Positions 1 to 10,259 of a stretch of 64,000 bases of DNA are shown here, piece by piece. The first letter of the stretch is position 1. Each line of letters begins with the position of its first letter. Origin of the DNA: Gymnogyps californianus. Lineage: Eukaryota; Chordata; Aves; Accipitriformes; Cathartidae. The DNA lies in contig NC_059473.1 of assembly GCF_018139145.2 (NCBI RefSeq), forward strand, positions 1,302,001 through 1,366,000, written 5' to 3'. Under the pieces are notes generated by a model. That model made no database searches. It saw only the letters and a list, made by a program, of their open reading frames with translations, and was not told the origin of the DNA. Position numbers and translations under genes: made by a program.

Positions 1-280
1 AAATTAAAACACACGGAAAGGCACGAAGACCTTCAGCTCAGCACGGACCCGGCATCAATCGCTCCGCGCTTTCTCCGCGCCCAAAACGGGCACCCCAAAC
101 CAGACAAGCCTGCGTGCGGGATGAGAACCTTCAACAGAAATCCAAGCAGGACTTGGGCATCCCACCAAAGGACGTTTTCCAAGAGGCTGGCAGGCGAGGC
201 GGGCGAGCGCGTGGGCCAGCTAGGACAAATCCCCGTCTCCAGCCCTCCCCTGCTGCGACCCTCTTACAAAGACCACTTGC

Positions 281-336
281 CTGTTAGACTCCTCTCCTTT
301 GTAATAGTCTGCAGCCTGCTCGTAGTGTGCAATCGC
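281..336 (-). CDS. NAPB: NAPB coding exon 6, with a GC splice donor
   Basis: Residues 141-159, [18 protein letters not shown] plus two bases of a serine codon. The acceptor is CCCCAG. The exon ends AACAG and the intron begins GCAAGT, a GC-AG intron. Family alignment requires the exon to end here. Confidence 0.9.
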
Positions 337-3300
337 CTGGGGACAGAAACATCGCGCTTGAATGCCACTTCTGAAGTAGAATTTTTGGTCAGGGCAGCGT
401 ACAGCGACCGCATTCACAAAAGCTTTCCCATTCTGCGCGCGAAGGGAGCAGCGTCACGGCGCGCTGCGGGGCTTCTGGTGGAGCGAGGCGCTGCCACGCG
501 TCCCCTGCGCGCTCGAAAACACGAGGCTGCCCTTGGAAATTTGACCGTGAACGTGTTAAGCGTCCCAAACTCCAGTGCAGGTTTAAGACAGGTGACCCTA
601 CTCTTGAGGTAATGACTACGAACGGTTATCATCACAGGGCGACAAAGCCGCTGCCGGGTTTGCCACGACGGAATAAACCGCTTGGCAGAACAGCCCTGAC
701 ATAGCAGGGCTTGATTTAAGCGGGGCTGCAGGTGGAGAGGCAACGCTGAAGTCGTTAACAGAGAGGGATGGGATCCAACGCAGCGGAGCTGAGGAAGCAA
801 ATGACTGTCTAGAAAATAATACCTAGAAACCGTAAATTTTTGTTCTGCAAACTTCAAGCAGAAGATCTGCAGCCAGTTGAGCTGCTGCAGGATTCCTGCT
901 CAGGGCCCTCGGTTATGGGAACGAGAGAGGAGTTGAGCTGCTGCAGGATTCCTGCTCAGGGCCCTCGGTTATGGGAACGAGAGAGGGTTGGAGCTGAACT
1001 GTGAACTAAAAGTAACAGCAGCTTCCTTCGGGTGTGTCAGAAAATAGCTGTAACGCTGCCCCACAGCTTTCCCAAAGCGCTTTTCAGATGTGAAAGGCCG
1101 CTGCAGTCGGGAAGGTTTCTCACCCGGGCGTTCCTGCCAGCCCTCGCTCAGCGGAGGGGCACACGAAAGAGTCAGGACTGCCCCGCGAGAGACCCGTGCT
1201 GGGAAAAAAAAAATCATCGCTCACCCCTGTTAACGCTAACTTCAAGTTACAGGGTGACTTGCACCTACGTAAAGAAGCCCGGCGCCAGATGGGAGATGGG
1301 TTTTAATCGGCCGCGCCGAGTTCGGCGCTGCTCTGGCTGGGGAAGGAAACGCAGCCGCCGCCGCAACGCCCGACATCCTTACCTTTTCAATGTCTACCAG
1401 CTCGGCCTCGTAGATCTCCGCAATGGTGATGTGGTGCTTGGCAGCGATGGTGAATCGCCCCTAGAGAAGGCAGAGGCCGTAGGTGAGATGGGGGCTCCCC
1501 CCCTCCGCCCGGCACACGCAGCATTTACCGAGCTGCATCTCTTTCTTACAAAGCGCATCGGTCCACGAGCTGCCAGCGCAGCTTCTTACCATGTCGGTGT
1601 AGATATCGATAGCTGCGTTTAAGCAGTTGATGGCCTCTGCAGCATGAGCGTTCAGGAAAAACAACAGTGTCAGCCAGCACGTCGGAACTTCCCAGCCCAA
1701 GTCCTCCCCCCTCCAAAAATCAGATCTCGGTAACGTTACTCTTCATCAGACCACACACCGGCTTCTCAAATAAATATCTGCTCGCGCATTTACGTATATC
1801 CGGAATGACAAGATGTAACATTTCCAACCCCTAAGACCTACAGATGTAACGTCCCCCGCATTTTTGTATCCGTAGATCTAATCCCGATTCACCCAGCCCC
1901 AAACACCCCCATCCCACCGACGGCCTGCCGGTTCACCCCGGCAAAAATTCCAACGCTGAAAGCTAACAGTCAAAAATTAGGATGGGCAAAACACAAACGA
2001 CTTGTACCCTGGGTCTGTCAGGCTGCATCCTCAAACCAGAGCAAAATTCAAAATACCCATCTCGTAACCACGCAGGGGCTGCCATTTTCTAGGAAATTTG
2101 GGTGTTTTACAATTATACAACAGTATTATCGGCCCGGAGTTAGATTCTTCAGCCCCCTGGCACAGGAAAGCGTGAGTAATGCCGGTGGGTTGGTTGGTGT
2201 GTTTCCAAACACTCAGCTAGGGTAAGGGGGATCAGAGGTCTTCCAGAAAACCACAACCCTGCTCTTTATGACCGGATTTAAAGAATCCGGATCCTTCATC
2301 CTCATCCCATCGAAGGTCAGTCCATTTTCCTCCCACCTCTCCTCTGTCCCGGGGAAACCCCTGGGAACGGGACTGGGGCTACGGGCAGGGATCCCACCGC
2401 GATCCAGACCCGAGACCTGCCTTAAGTATTCCTGAAGAAGTGAGTACGTCTCCAAAGTCAAGCTAAACCAGGAAGGAAGCTCCCGAGGGGCAGCGCTTCA
2501 CAACCAACGCACCGCAGCGTAAGCCAAAAGCGCGAGGGAACACCTCGAGGTGACACCCCTCCGCGGGCCGATCCACACGGCAGACCAAGACGATGCCGAC
2601 TAGCTCACGTCCCCTTAAAGCCCGTTCTGGAGGAGCAGAAGCGCGGGAGGTATGACGGCTTTCGAGTAGCCTGCGGCGAGGATCCGCAGCCCCGCGGAGC
2701 CGGTGACTACCCAAAGCCTCGGCGCGCCGCCTCCTCTGCCGCTAAGCAGCTTGGCGAGAAACAATCCCGGATTTCGCTCCCCTTACCTTGCGGGTCTGCT
2801 TTTTTGTAGGCGTTCCCGGCGTCCACGAAGCTGGTGGCCGAGTCGTGTTTGCTCTGCAGCTGCATGTGCAGCTTGGCCGCCTGACAAAACGCGTTCCCTG
2901 CGGCTGGGAGAGAAGAGCACACCGACCCCACGTATTCCCTCCGGCCCGGTAACGAGCGGGATCGCCGTAAAACGGCAAAGCACGCGTCGCTTCCCGGGAC
3001 CCAGAGAGGTTGAGAGACGGAACAACCCCAAATTGTTTGCGTCCAGGCGCCGCTCCTCTGCCGGGGGTTGAGCCCGTCCCCGCGGGGCGCAGCGGGGGCA
3101 TCCCACACGCACGCTCGTCCTTGGCAACGCGTGTTCGTCCTCGCTACTGCCTGCGCCCTGCTGATCTACCGGGTCAGCAAGGGGGATCCCTTGGATCTCG
3201 AAACCCATCGGACTGGACGTCACACACCCCAAAGGTATTTCCTTGCTTGAGGAGCAAATCCAGGGCAGCGTCCCTTTAGCAGGCTTCCCTGCAGCGTTAC

Positions 3301-6300
3301 GAGCTTTCGTTTTAAAACGGTGAACGGCACCCCGGCTAGTTTAACATCGGGAACAGTCAGGTCACCCTCCTTTGCCCACCCTGCCGATATTTAAATTATC
3401 GCAGGGCCCGGCAGAGCAGAGGAATTGCATCGCCACAGGGACCATCCCCATGGAAACAGCCTGGGATGTAAAACTCCGCTGCGATAATTCGCAGGAAAGA
3501 CGCTCGGGCTCTCGCGGGTCACCTCGGTGTCACCAACCCTCCCCATCGGCGGGGGCTGTACTCACCGCTCCAGTTCTTGGCGATCTTGAACATGTTGGCA
3601 GCCCTGGTGTACATTTCGCAGGCTTCCTCCACCCTGGTGTTACCCCTGAAACGCAGCGAGAGAGTCCCTGACGCCGTGCCGGAACGAAACGGGGGCCGAG
3701 AGCTCAAATAGGGCTTGGGGTGTTGTAACCCCGTGTGCTCGGGTGACGTGGCCCCGCCGGGCTTGACGAGGCTGATCGCCCTCATTTTAAAAATGCAGGG
3801 TGGGCATCACGGTGCTCAGAGAGGGGGAAAGCTGGATTTGGGGGACCGGCAGCTCCCCCCCTGCCCTCACCAGATGCTCTCCCAGGGTGCCAGCTCGTTA
3901 CCAAGGCACGGTGGAGGTGGGGAGAAATTCGGTTAGCGCCGAACGGGGTCCCCCAAGCCCCGCCGCGAACAGGGAGCAAGGGGGAGCTGGCAGGCACCGA
4001 ATAACCAAGCCCTCGCTAGGAAGGGGAGGCAGAGCTTTTCATTGCATAAAGCAGGGACGGGAAAGGAGACAAAAGCCGCTCCTGAAATGGCAGCTTAGGG
4101 TTTTTGCACGTTCCTAAAGAGTTTGGAGCCTGGAGCGAGCCCCCGTCTGCTCCTTGACTTGGGTCCCTCCTTTTTGGGCAGGAGCAGCCGGCTCCTAAGA
4201 GTCTCTTGAGACGCTCGGCAAAAACACCTGCAGAAAGCAAACTCTGGTACGCGACAAACGACTGTATCGTTTGGAGAACGCAAAGCAAATCAAAAATTAA
4301 GAGACGCCAGACAACTCGCTGCGAAAGAACAACTCAACACAAGCCTAACTGACGGGGTTTTAGTAGCCTAACGCGGCTCCCCCAACCGGATGATTAACAA
4401 TTAATTTATCTTGAGAAAGAAGTTCAGTATTTTTGTTACGTGAAATGCAGATTTCTTCACGGACTTAATCCTACAAGCTCGGTACTGCCCTCTGCAGCAC
4501 ATGGTCCTGCCGACCCCGGAAAGGGGCTGCAGCGCGGGAGGCGACATTTATTATTGCCGGTTGTTGGGTTTTTTTTTCCCCCCTTCCTTCTTCTGGCAGA
4601 CAACCACATTTCATTTCGAAGCACAGGCGGGTTTTTTTGGACCGCTCCATGCCCTTGAAAGCCGCCTTTTGCGTGAACTAAAGCCAAAGGAGGCGGTGCA
4701 AGGTAACGCTACACCCTGCAAGGCGTCCAAAACCGGGTGGTTTTTAGCCTTTTAAGTCTCAAAAAAAAAAAAAAATTAAAAAAGAAAAGCACTTGTGCAA
4801 GCTAATGGAGCTCTTCAGGAAAAAGCCTGGCTGTCGATAACGCTTTTGGCCGGGCGCTCAGCAGCCCGGGCACCCCCTTTCCCTAGGAGGATGCCGAAAG
4901 CAAAGTCACCCACCGCCTTTTCTTCCATTTTAAAAGCAATTTTTCTTGCATCTATTTTTAGCCCAAGAAAATGAGAAATTTGCCTCTCGAAATCTCTGCC
5001 GGTTCAGTCCAAGGATTTTCAGCAATTTGCCGCCCGGATTACGCCCCTGGAGCACGCCCTGCCTGATTAATCTGGCGGAGGCCGGGGAAGAATTTATATT
5101 TTTAAAACTTCTGCTTTTAGGGCTGTGGGCACTAGATTTTTCCAGGCTGTTGTTTAGAAACATCAAGGCCTCCACGGGAGCATCGCTCCATAAATGCTCT
5201 TTTCTTAAAATTAAAAAAAAAAAAAAAAAAAAAAAAAGGCCAAGATTGAGGTGGCCAAAGCTGCTAGTTTTTCAAAACCCTTCCAGGCACAGCTCTCACG
5301 CCCCCAGGAATATCTACTTTTGAACAAAAAGACCCAATAAAAAGGAAGCTCTGCCATTTTCTGGGAGTATCGCTCCTCCCAGCGACCCCATCCCTCTGGA
5401 GGGTCTCCGCGCCCCACGCCGTGGGCTCAGTACTGCGAGGGGACCGCGTCTCCTCTGGGCAGAAAATCATCCGTAAAACCCCGAGCCTGCTCCAAACCCC
5501 TCCCTGGAGCTGCCAAAAGCCTCAAGGAGGATTGGGGGGCAGGGGGGGCTTCCAGCCTCGCCCCGGCACCGTTCGCAGCAGAGCCCTTGGGTGCCGATGC
5601 TCCCCGGGATAAGGGGAGAGGGCCAGCCCTCGCCAGGGCGAAACCCGGTGACGCCGCGGCCGTGAGAGGATTACCAGCGGCGAGTCCCCCCCGGGATAAA
5701 GCTGGGATGAGCGAGCGCAGCCGCCGTGGAGCCGGACCTGGGGACACCCCCCCCACGGTGGGCTGAACACGGGGAGCAGGAGGGGGGGGGGGGACACAGG
5801 CAGGTTGCCCCGAGCTGCAGAGGCCGAGCAGGCTCGTCACACCGCTGTGCTCACGGACACCTGCAGGAGAGGCAGCAGCCGGGGAGGGGGGCACGGCGGG
5901 GGAAAGAAGGGGGGCTGCTGGGGCAGCACCGGCTGGCTTCACCCCTGCTATGCTATGGGGGGGGGGGCTGTGTTTTCTCTCCCCCCCCGCCATGCCCTAA
6001 CACAGCCCACCCGCTGCAGAGGTTAAGGGAGACCCTCACCCACACTGGAGGGGTTGGGGGGGGGGGCACAGCACCCCGCGCACAGGGCCCAGCTCCCTTC
6101 GCACACCTGCACCACCACCCCCCCCCTTTTTACAACCCCTCCCTTCGCACACCGCGCACCCCTCTCCTTGCAATCCCCCCCCCCCGCCTTTGCACGCTCC
6201 TTTTGCACACCCTCCTTTATAATCCGGGCACCCCCCTTTGCAATTCCGCCCCCCCCGGGGCCCCGCTCACCCGAAGAGCCCCCGCAGGAAGGAGTGGGAG

Positions 6301-6368
6301 CCCTTCACCCGCTTCTCCGCCTCCGCCATCAGCTGCACGGCCTCCCGCTCCTTGCCCGTGCTGTCCAT
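281..6368 (-). CDS. NAPB: NAPB, beta-SNAP (N-terminal 53%, gene runs off left edge)
   Basis: Beta-soluble NSF attachment protein. SNAPs bind spent SNARE bundles on the cytosolic face of membranes and recruit the ATPase NSF, which pulls them apart for re-use; the beta form is brain-enriched in mammals. Six coding exons join in frame: 6271-6368, 3566-3645, 2787-2903, 1590-1636, 1383-1460, 281-336, giving residues 1 to about 159 of a family length near 298. The call is NAPB rather than NAPA because of [43 protein letters not shown] and [15 protein letters not shown], where alpha-SNAP differs. The SNAP fold here is a stack of TPR-like helical pairs. The start at 6368 has a strong context (G at -3 and +4). 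All donors are GT except exon 6, which uses GC. The remaining exons are beyond position 1. The promoter is probably the GC-rich block at 6.3-6.6 kb. Confidence 0.95.
875..986. repeat. Perfect 56-bp tandem duplication
   Basis: 875-930 and 931-986 are identical over 56 bases by direct reading. They lie in the NAPB intron between coding exons 5 and 6. Complete identity points to a recent event or to an assembly artefact. Confidence 0.97.
1383..1460 (-). CDS. NAPB: NAPB coding exon 5
   Basis: Residues 115-140, [18 protein letters not shown] through LVDIEK. Exactly 26 codons between a CTAG acceptor and a GTAAGG donor. Confidence 0.95.
1590..1636 (-). CDS. NAPB: NAPB coding exon 4 (small)
   Basis: Residues 99-114, a 47-nt exon encoding [21 protein letters not shown] acceptor and GTAAG donor; ends in phase 0. 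Confidence 0.93.
2787..2903 (-). CDS. NAPB: NAPB coding exon 3
   Basis: Residues 60-99, [19 protein letters not shown] through KKADPQ. CTCCCAG acceptor and GTAAG donor; 117 nt. Confidence 0.95.
3566..3645 (-). CDS. NAPB: NAPB coding exon 2
   Basis: Residues 33-60, [18 protein letters not shown] through AKNWS. TTTCAG acceptor and GTGAG donor; 80 nt, phases 2 to 1. Confidence 0.94.
5213..5237. repeat. Poly(A) run in NAPB intron 1
   Basis: A run of 25 A on the plus strand in the 2.6-kb first intron of NAPB (3646-6270). The rest of that intron becomes GC-rich towards exon 1 and shows no coding signal. Confidence 0.95.
6271..6368 (-). CDS. NAPB: NAPB coding exon 1
   Basis: Residues 1-33, beginning [14 protein letters not shown]. 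The ATG is at 6368 and the GTGAG donor follows 6271. It ends in phase 2 and completes a glycine codon with exon 2. Confidence 0.95.
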
Positions 6369-6387
6369 CGCGGCGGCTTTCCTTCGG

Positions 6388-6414
6388 CCTCCTCCTCCTC
6401 CTCCTCCTCCTCCT
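6388..6414 (-). repeat. (AGG)9 repeat in the NAPB 5' leader
   Basis: Nine CCT units on the plus strand, AGG on the NAPB sense strand, starting 19 nt upstream of the start codon. If transcribed, the leader RNA would carry a GGA-type repeat able to form G-quadruplexes. The transcription start is not known, so placement in the mRNA is inferred. Confidence 0.85.
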
Positions 6415-6602
6415 CCGCCGGCGCTGCACCGGCGGGCGCGTGCACGGGGAGGGGCGGCGGCGGCGGGCGCGCGCGCGCCCGGGGGCGGGGCGTGCGCATC
6501 CACGCGCGGTGCGGGTGCAAGGCTGCACGGTTGCACCTTGCGCGGTGCGCGTCGCGTGCTGCACGACGCGCGTCGTCGCCCACCGCGCAGTTCATGCCGC
6601 GG

Positions 6603-7755
6603 GCTGCACGACGCTGCACCACGTTGCACCACATTGCACGTCATTGCACGACGCTGCACCACGTTGCGCGTCGCTGCACGACGCTGTACCACGTTGCACG
6701 ACGCTGCACCACGTATGCACGACGCTGCACCACATTGCACGTCATTGCACGACGCTGCACGACGCTGCACCACGTTGCACCACGTATGCACGACGCTGCA
6801 CCACGTATGCACGACGCTGCACCACGTTGCACCACATTGCACGACGCTGCACCACGTATGCACGACGCTGCACCACGTTGCACCGCATTGCACGTCATTG
6901 CACGACAGTGCACCACGTTGCACGACGCTGCACCACATTGCACCACGTATGCACGACGCTGCACCACGTATGCACGACGCTGCACCACGTATGCACGACG
7001 TATGCACGACGCTGCACCACATATGCACGACGCTGCACCACGTTGCACCACATTGCACGACGCTGCACCACGTATGCACGACGCTGCACCACGTTGCACC
7101 ACATTGCACGTCATTGCACGACGCTGCACCACGTTGCACAACGCCGCACCACGTATGCACGACGCCGCACCACGTTGCACGACGCCGCACCACGTTGCAC
7201 GACGCCGCACCACGTTGCACCACATTGCACGACGCTGCACCACGTATGCACGACGCTGCACCACGTTGCACCGCATTGCACGTCATTGCACGACAGTGCA
7301 CCACGTTGCACGACGCTGCACCACATTGCACCACGTATGCACGACGCTGCACCACGTATGCACGACGCTGCACCACGTATGCACGACGCTGCACCACGTA
7401 TGCACGACGTATGCACGACGCTGCACCACATATGCACGACGCTGCACCACGTTGCACCACATTGCACGACGCTGCACCACGTATGCACGACGCTGCACCA
7501 CGTTGCACCACATTGCACGTCATTGCACGACGCTGCACCACGTTGCACAACGCCGCACCACGTATGCACGACGCCGCACCACGTTGCACGACGCCGCACC
7601 ACGTTGCACGACGCCGCACCACGTTGCACGACGCCGCACCACGTTGCACGACGCCGCACCACGTTGCACCACATTGCACGTCATTGCACGACGCTGCACC
7701 ACGTATGCGCGACGCTGCACCCCGTATGCGCGACGCCGCACCCCGTAGGCACGCG
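6603..7755. repeat. Decamer-based minisatellite (about 1.15 kb)
   Basis: An uninterrupted array of 10-bp modules of the form GCACSACGYT, such as GCACGACGCT, GCACCACGTT, GCACCACATT and GCACGTCATT, with 11-bp GCACCACGTAT variants. Degenerate relatives extend back to about 6515. The modules contain no stop codons, so long open frames appear on both strands; these are artefacts of the repeat. The array lies between the NAPB promoter and the divergent downstream gene. Nearly every module carries one or more CpG, and many carry CACGT (ACGTG on the other strand). Confidence 0.97.
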
Positions 7756-8640
7756 CCACCCCGGCTTCCCACCCCAAAAGCGGAGGAAGGCAAGCGCGCC
7801 TGGCAGGGTTTTCCCTCCAGCTCTCCGGCATTCGGGAAGCTTCTTTTTGGAAGCCAGCATCCCGACGCCCGCGCGTACAGCTGGAGCCAGGCGGCTTTTT
7901 GCACCTGCACGACAAGGCGGGGGACGGCGCAAGAGGGTGAAATTTGTGCAGCTGTGCCGCCCCAGAGGCATCTGTAACCCTCACAACTCCGAAAGTCAGT
8001 CCTAAAGGTAGATTCATTCACGACCTTCCTGAAAACGTACGGCCCCGTTAGGAAACCAGCCGTCGCTGGGATGGGAGTGCTTAAAATACGAGGAAATCAG
8101 AGCAGGATGCAGCTCCAGCGCTTTATTAGACAGACACACGTTGCAAACGGTCAGATCTTAGTCAGGACTGAGCCTTATCACTCCACAGTGAAAGCACTTA
8201 CCCGCTCCCACGTTAGCTGCACGTACAGAGTATGCCAGAAAGAAGAAAAAGTGAATTTATCCCAACCTGAAAGTCTTTTCTTTTTTTTTTGGCAGCTCTG
8301 ATTCTGCTTTTGTTTACATTACCCTCCAAGTCTCCACGGAATCACTTCAACGCAGGAGGCAGAGCTGAAGCTTAGGCTCCTGGGAGAAGGGTCGTCGTTT
8401 CTGGTGGATATTCTGCATTAAGCGAAAGGATACGGAACAAGTCAGGCGAATAGGCAGAAAACGGGCCCATTTTCTATCCTCTGGCTTTACATTTATGTCC
8501 CTACACACACACACACCGCGGATTATCTAAGCGCGCAGATGAGTCCCTCCTTATTTAGCAAAACAGTTCAGCACAGGGCTTGACAAAAGGAGAAGGCAGA
8601 CATCGCTCCTTTTTTTACCCTCTAAAGCTGCACCGGCCTC
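7756..8640. other. Intergenic DNA, no gene seen
   Basis: Unique sequence between the minisatellite and the CpG island. It holds a short (CA)n run near 8503-8517. No exon or recognisable transposon was found. Confidence 0.6.
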
Positions 8641-9041
8641 GCTTCTTAACTAAAGGCGAAAGGGCGGAGGAGGCCGCGCCAGGGACGCTCCTTAAACCAA
8701 GGCCGAAGCGGGAGCCTGGGCCTCGGGCGGGCCTGGCGTGAGGAGGGACCCCCGCTCTAGGCGTCTCCTCTGCTCACACAGCCCCTTGTTCCCTCAGGTT
8801 TTGGAAGGCAAGAGCGGCGTCTCCCCCCCACACGCACACGCAGAGCGAGCCCCCGCGGGCCCAGGCACGATGGCGGCGTGAGGATTAAGGGGCTGGAAGG
8901 GCCAGGACTAAGCTGCCCGGGCAGCCGGTCCCTAGACCAGGCAGATGAGCAGGCCCAAGGCCGGGGCGTTCGAACCCGAGGCCCCTGCTGAGGGATGGCG
9001 GAGGTGGCGGCCCGGCCCTCCCCTCCCGCACCCAACGCCGG

Positions 9042-9061
9042 ACTACAGCTCCCGGCGTGCC
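9042..9061 (+). promoter_or_regulatory. ZNF143/THAP11-type promoter element
   Basis: ACTACAGCTCCCGGCGTGCC closely fits the known ACTACAAYTCCCRGMATGC-type element bound by ZNF143 near CpG-island start sites. Binding is inferred from the motif only. Confidence 0.65.
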
Positions 9062-9116
9062 CAGCGGCCGGGCGCCCCGCGATGGCGTCACTGCCCTGCG
9101 ACCGACTGCCCTCCGC

Positions 9117-9132
9117 GTCTCCATGGCGACGC
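9117..9132. promoter_or_regulatory. RFX X-box-like palindrome
   Basis: GTCTCCATGGCGACGC is an imperfect palindrome similar to the RFX X-box (GTTGCCATGGCAAC), about 75 bp from the ZNF143-type site. Function is inferred. Confidence 0.45.
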
Positions 9133-10043
9133 TGGCTCATCCCGGCCGCGGGAAGGGGGGAGCCCCCCGCGGCCTCTCCCACAGACACCCCCCCCATCCT
9201 CGTCCAGCGCCTTCAAGCGCCCTGCGAACCTCCAGCAATCCCCGGGGGGAGCACTCCCAGGGGGGAGGCAGCCCCCAGAAACATCCCTGGCTTCGAAAAA
9301 GCAGTGGGGGGGCTGGAAAGAGGCCCACGGGGATGCCCGCTGCCCCCCCACGCACCCCCGAGCCCCTCTGCCCCACACACGCCGGCAGCAGGCGCTTGCC
9401 TTCCACCCCGTCCACAACAGAAACCGAGCTACAGGTAATTAAGATGTAATTAATCCCCCCCCTCCAGCCCCCCTCGCCCGCCGGGGGTTCGTGTCCCTGC
9501 CCAGGAGCTGTTTGCAATGCCCGCAGGCCGGCGGCGGCATGGGCACCCCCGCGTCCCCTCGCCGGTAACCGGGTGCTAGGAGGTAACGTCACCGTCACCG
9601 GGTCTCGCCGCTGGGAACAGCCCGCGACCCCATCCCGCAGGATTATCCGCGCGCCCGGGTAAGGACATACCAGCTCTGCTGTCCCCGGGCTCGCGTAACG
9701 ATGGGATCCGCGTGGATGTAAACTTCGGGAGCGTGGGATGGGCATCCCGGAGACACGGCTGCGCCTCGGAGCTGAGCAAAGCCGGAGGACGCTTCGTGTG
9801 CAGGACTGCAGAGCCGGGGGTCCACACCGGGGAAAAAGCTGGGGGAAATGCAGGTTTCCTGACCTGGCTGCAGAGAAACTAAACCCTCGTCGGGAGAAAC
9901 TAAACCCAGCAGCATTTCCAAGGTCAACTGCGGGATTCAAAGCCAGAAGCCGCCATCCAAATCCAAGGTCGCTGGTAAAACTGCTCACTGTTACACGCTG
10001 CAAAGGATCCCAAATAATCCCAAGTTTTGTTTCCCTTTTCCAG

Positions 10044-10259
10044 GCAGGACAAAATGGAGCCTTTTTATCTCTATGACCTTCTGTTCCTAACAGAAGACAA
10101 AGCTATTCAAAGGATCCTCTGCCCCATGGCTGCGCAGCTCTGCCATCTCATCCTCGCCCTGGAATGGGAAGATGGGATTTGTCAGGCCTTTCCCAATTTA
10201 GGGGAGAAGGCAGAAAAATTAGCCAAAGCCACGGAAGAACTCGCTTCTGTTGCAAGAAG
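10044..10259 (+). CDS. Catenin/vinculin-like exon with start codon
   Basis: The acceptor TTTTCCAG precedes 10044, so a 5' untranslated exon must lie upstream. The ATG is at 10054; residues 1-69 include KAIQRILCPMAAQLCHLI. Donor AG before GTAAGT; ends in phase 2. Confidence 0.82.

Larger units (their letters stand above)
6271..6600 (-). promoter_or_regulatory. NAPB CpG-island promoter (probable)
   Basis: Very GC- and CpG-rich sequence covering the first coding exon and about 230 bp upstream, with runs of GGCGG and alternating GCGCGC near 6468-6480. No TATA box is obvious, as expected for a CpG-island promoter. The minisatellite begins where this block ends, so array and promoter are contiguous. 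Confidence 0.6.
8640..9700 (+). promoter_or_regulatory. CpG island, probable promoter of the catenin/vinculin-like gene
   Basis: About 1 kb of CpG-dense sequence with motifs typical of active CpG-island promoters: a YY1-like ATGGCGGC near 8870, a ZNF143-type element at 9042-9061 and an RFX X-box-like palindrome at 9117-9132. The first coding exon of the plus-strand gene starts at 10044 behind a good splice acceptor, so a non-coding first exon is expected here. One candidate donor is CAG followed by GTAATT at 9434. Assignment to this gene rather than a minus-strand transcript is inference. Confidence 0.6.

Noticed and set aside
281..6368. Alpha-SNAP (NAPA) as the identity of the left gene
   Set aside because: Several diagnostic stretches ([34 protein letters not shown]) agree with NAPB and not NAPA.
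5726..8021. Very long open frames (564-759 codons on plus, up to 584 on minus) with repeats such as CTTLHHVAP and [10 protein letters not shown]
   Set aside because: They are translations of the stop-free decamer minisatellite in every frame. Only the last 33 codons of the minus frame (NAPB exon 1) are real.
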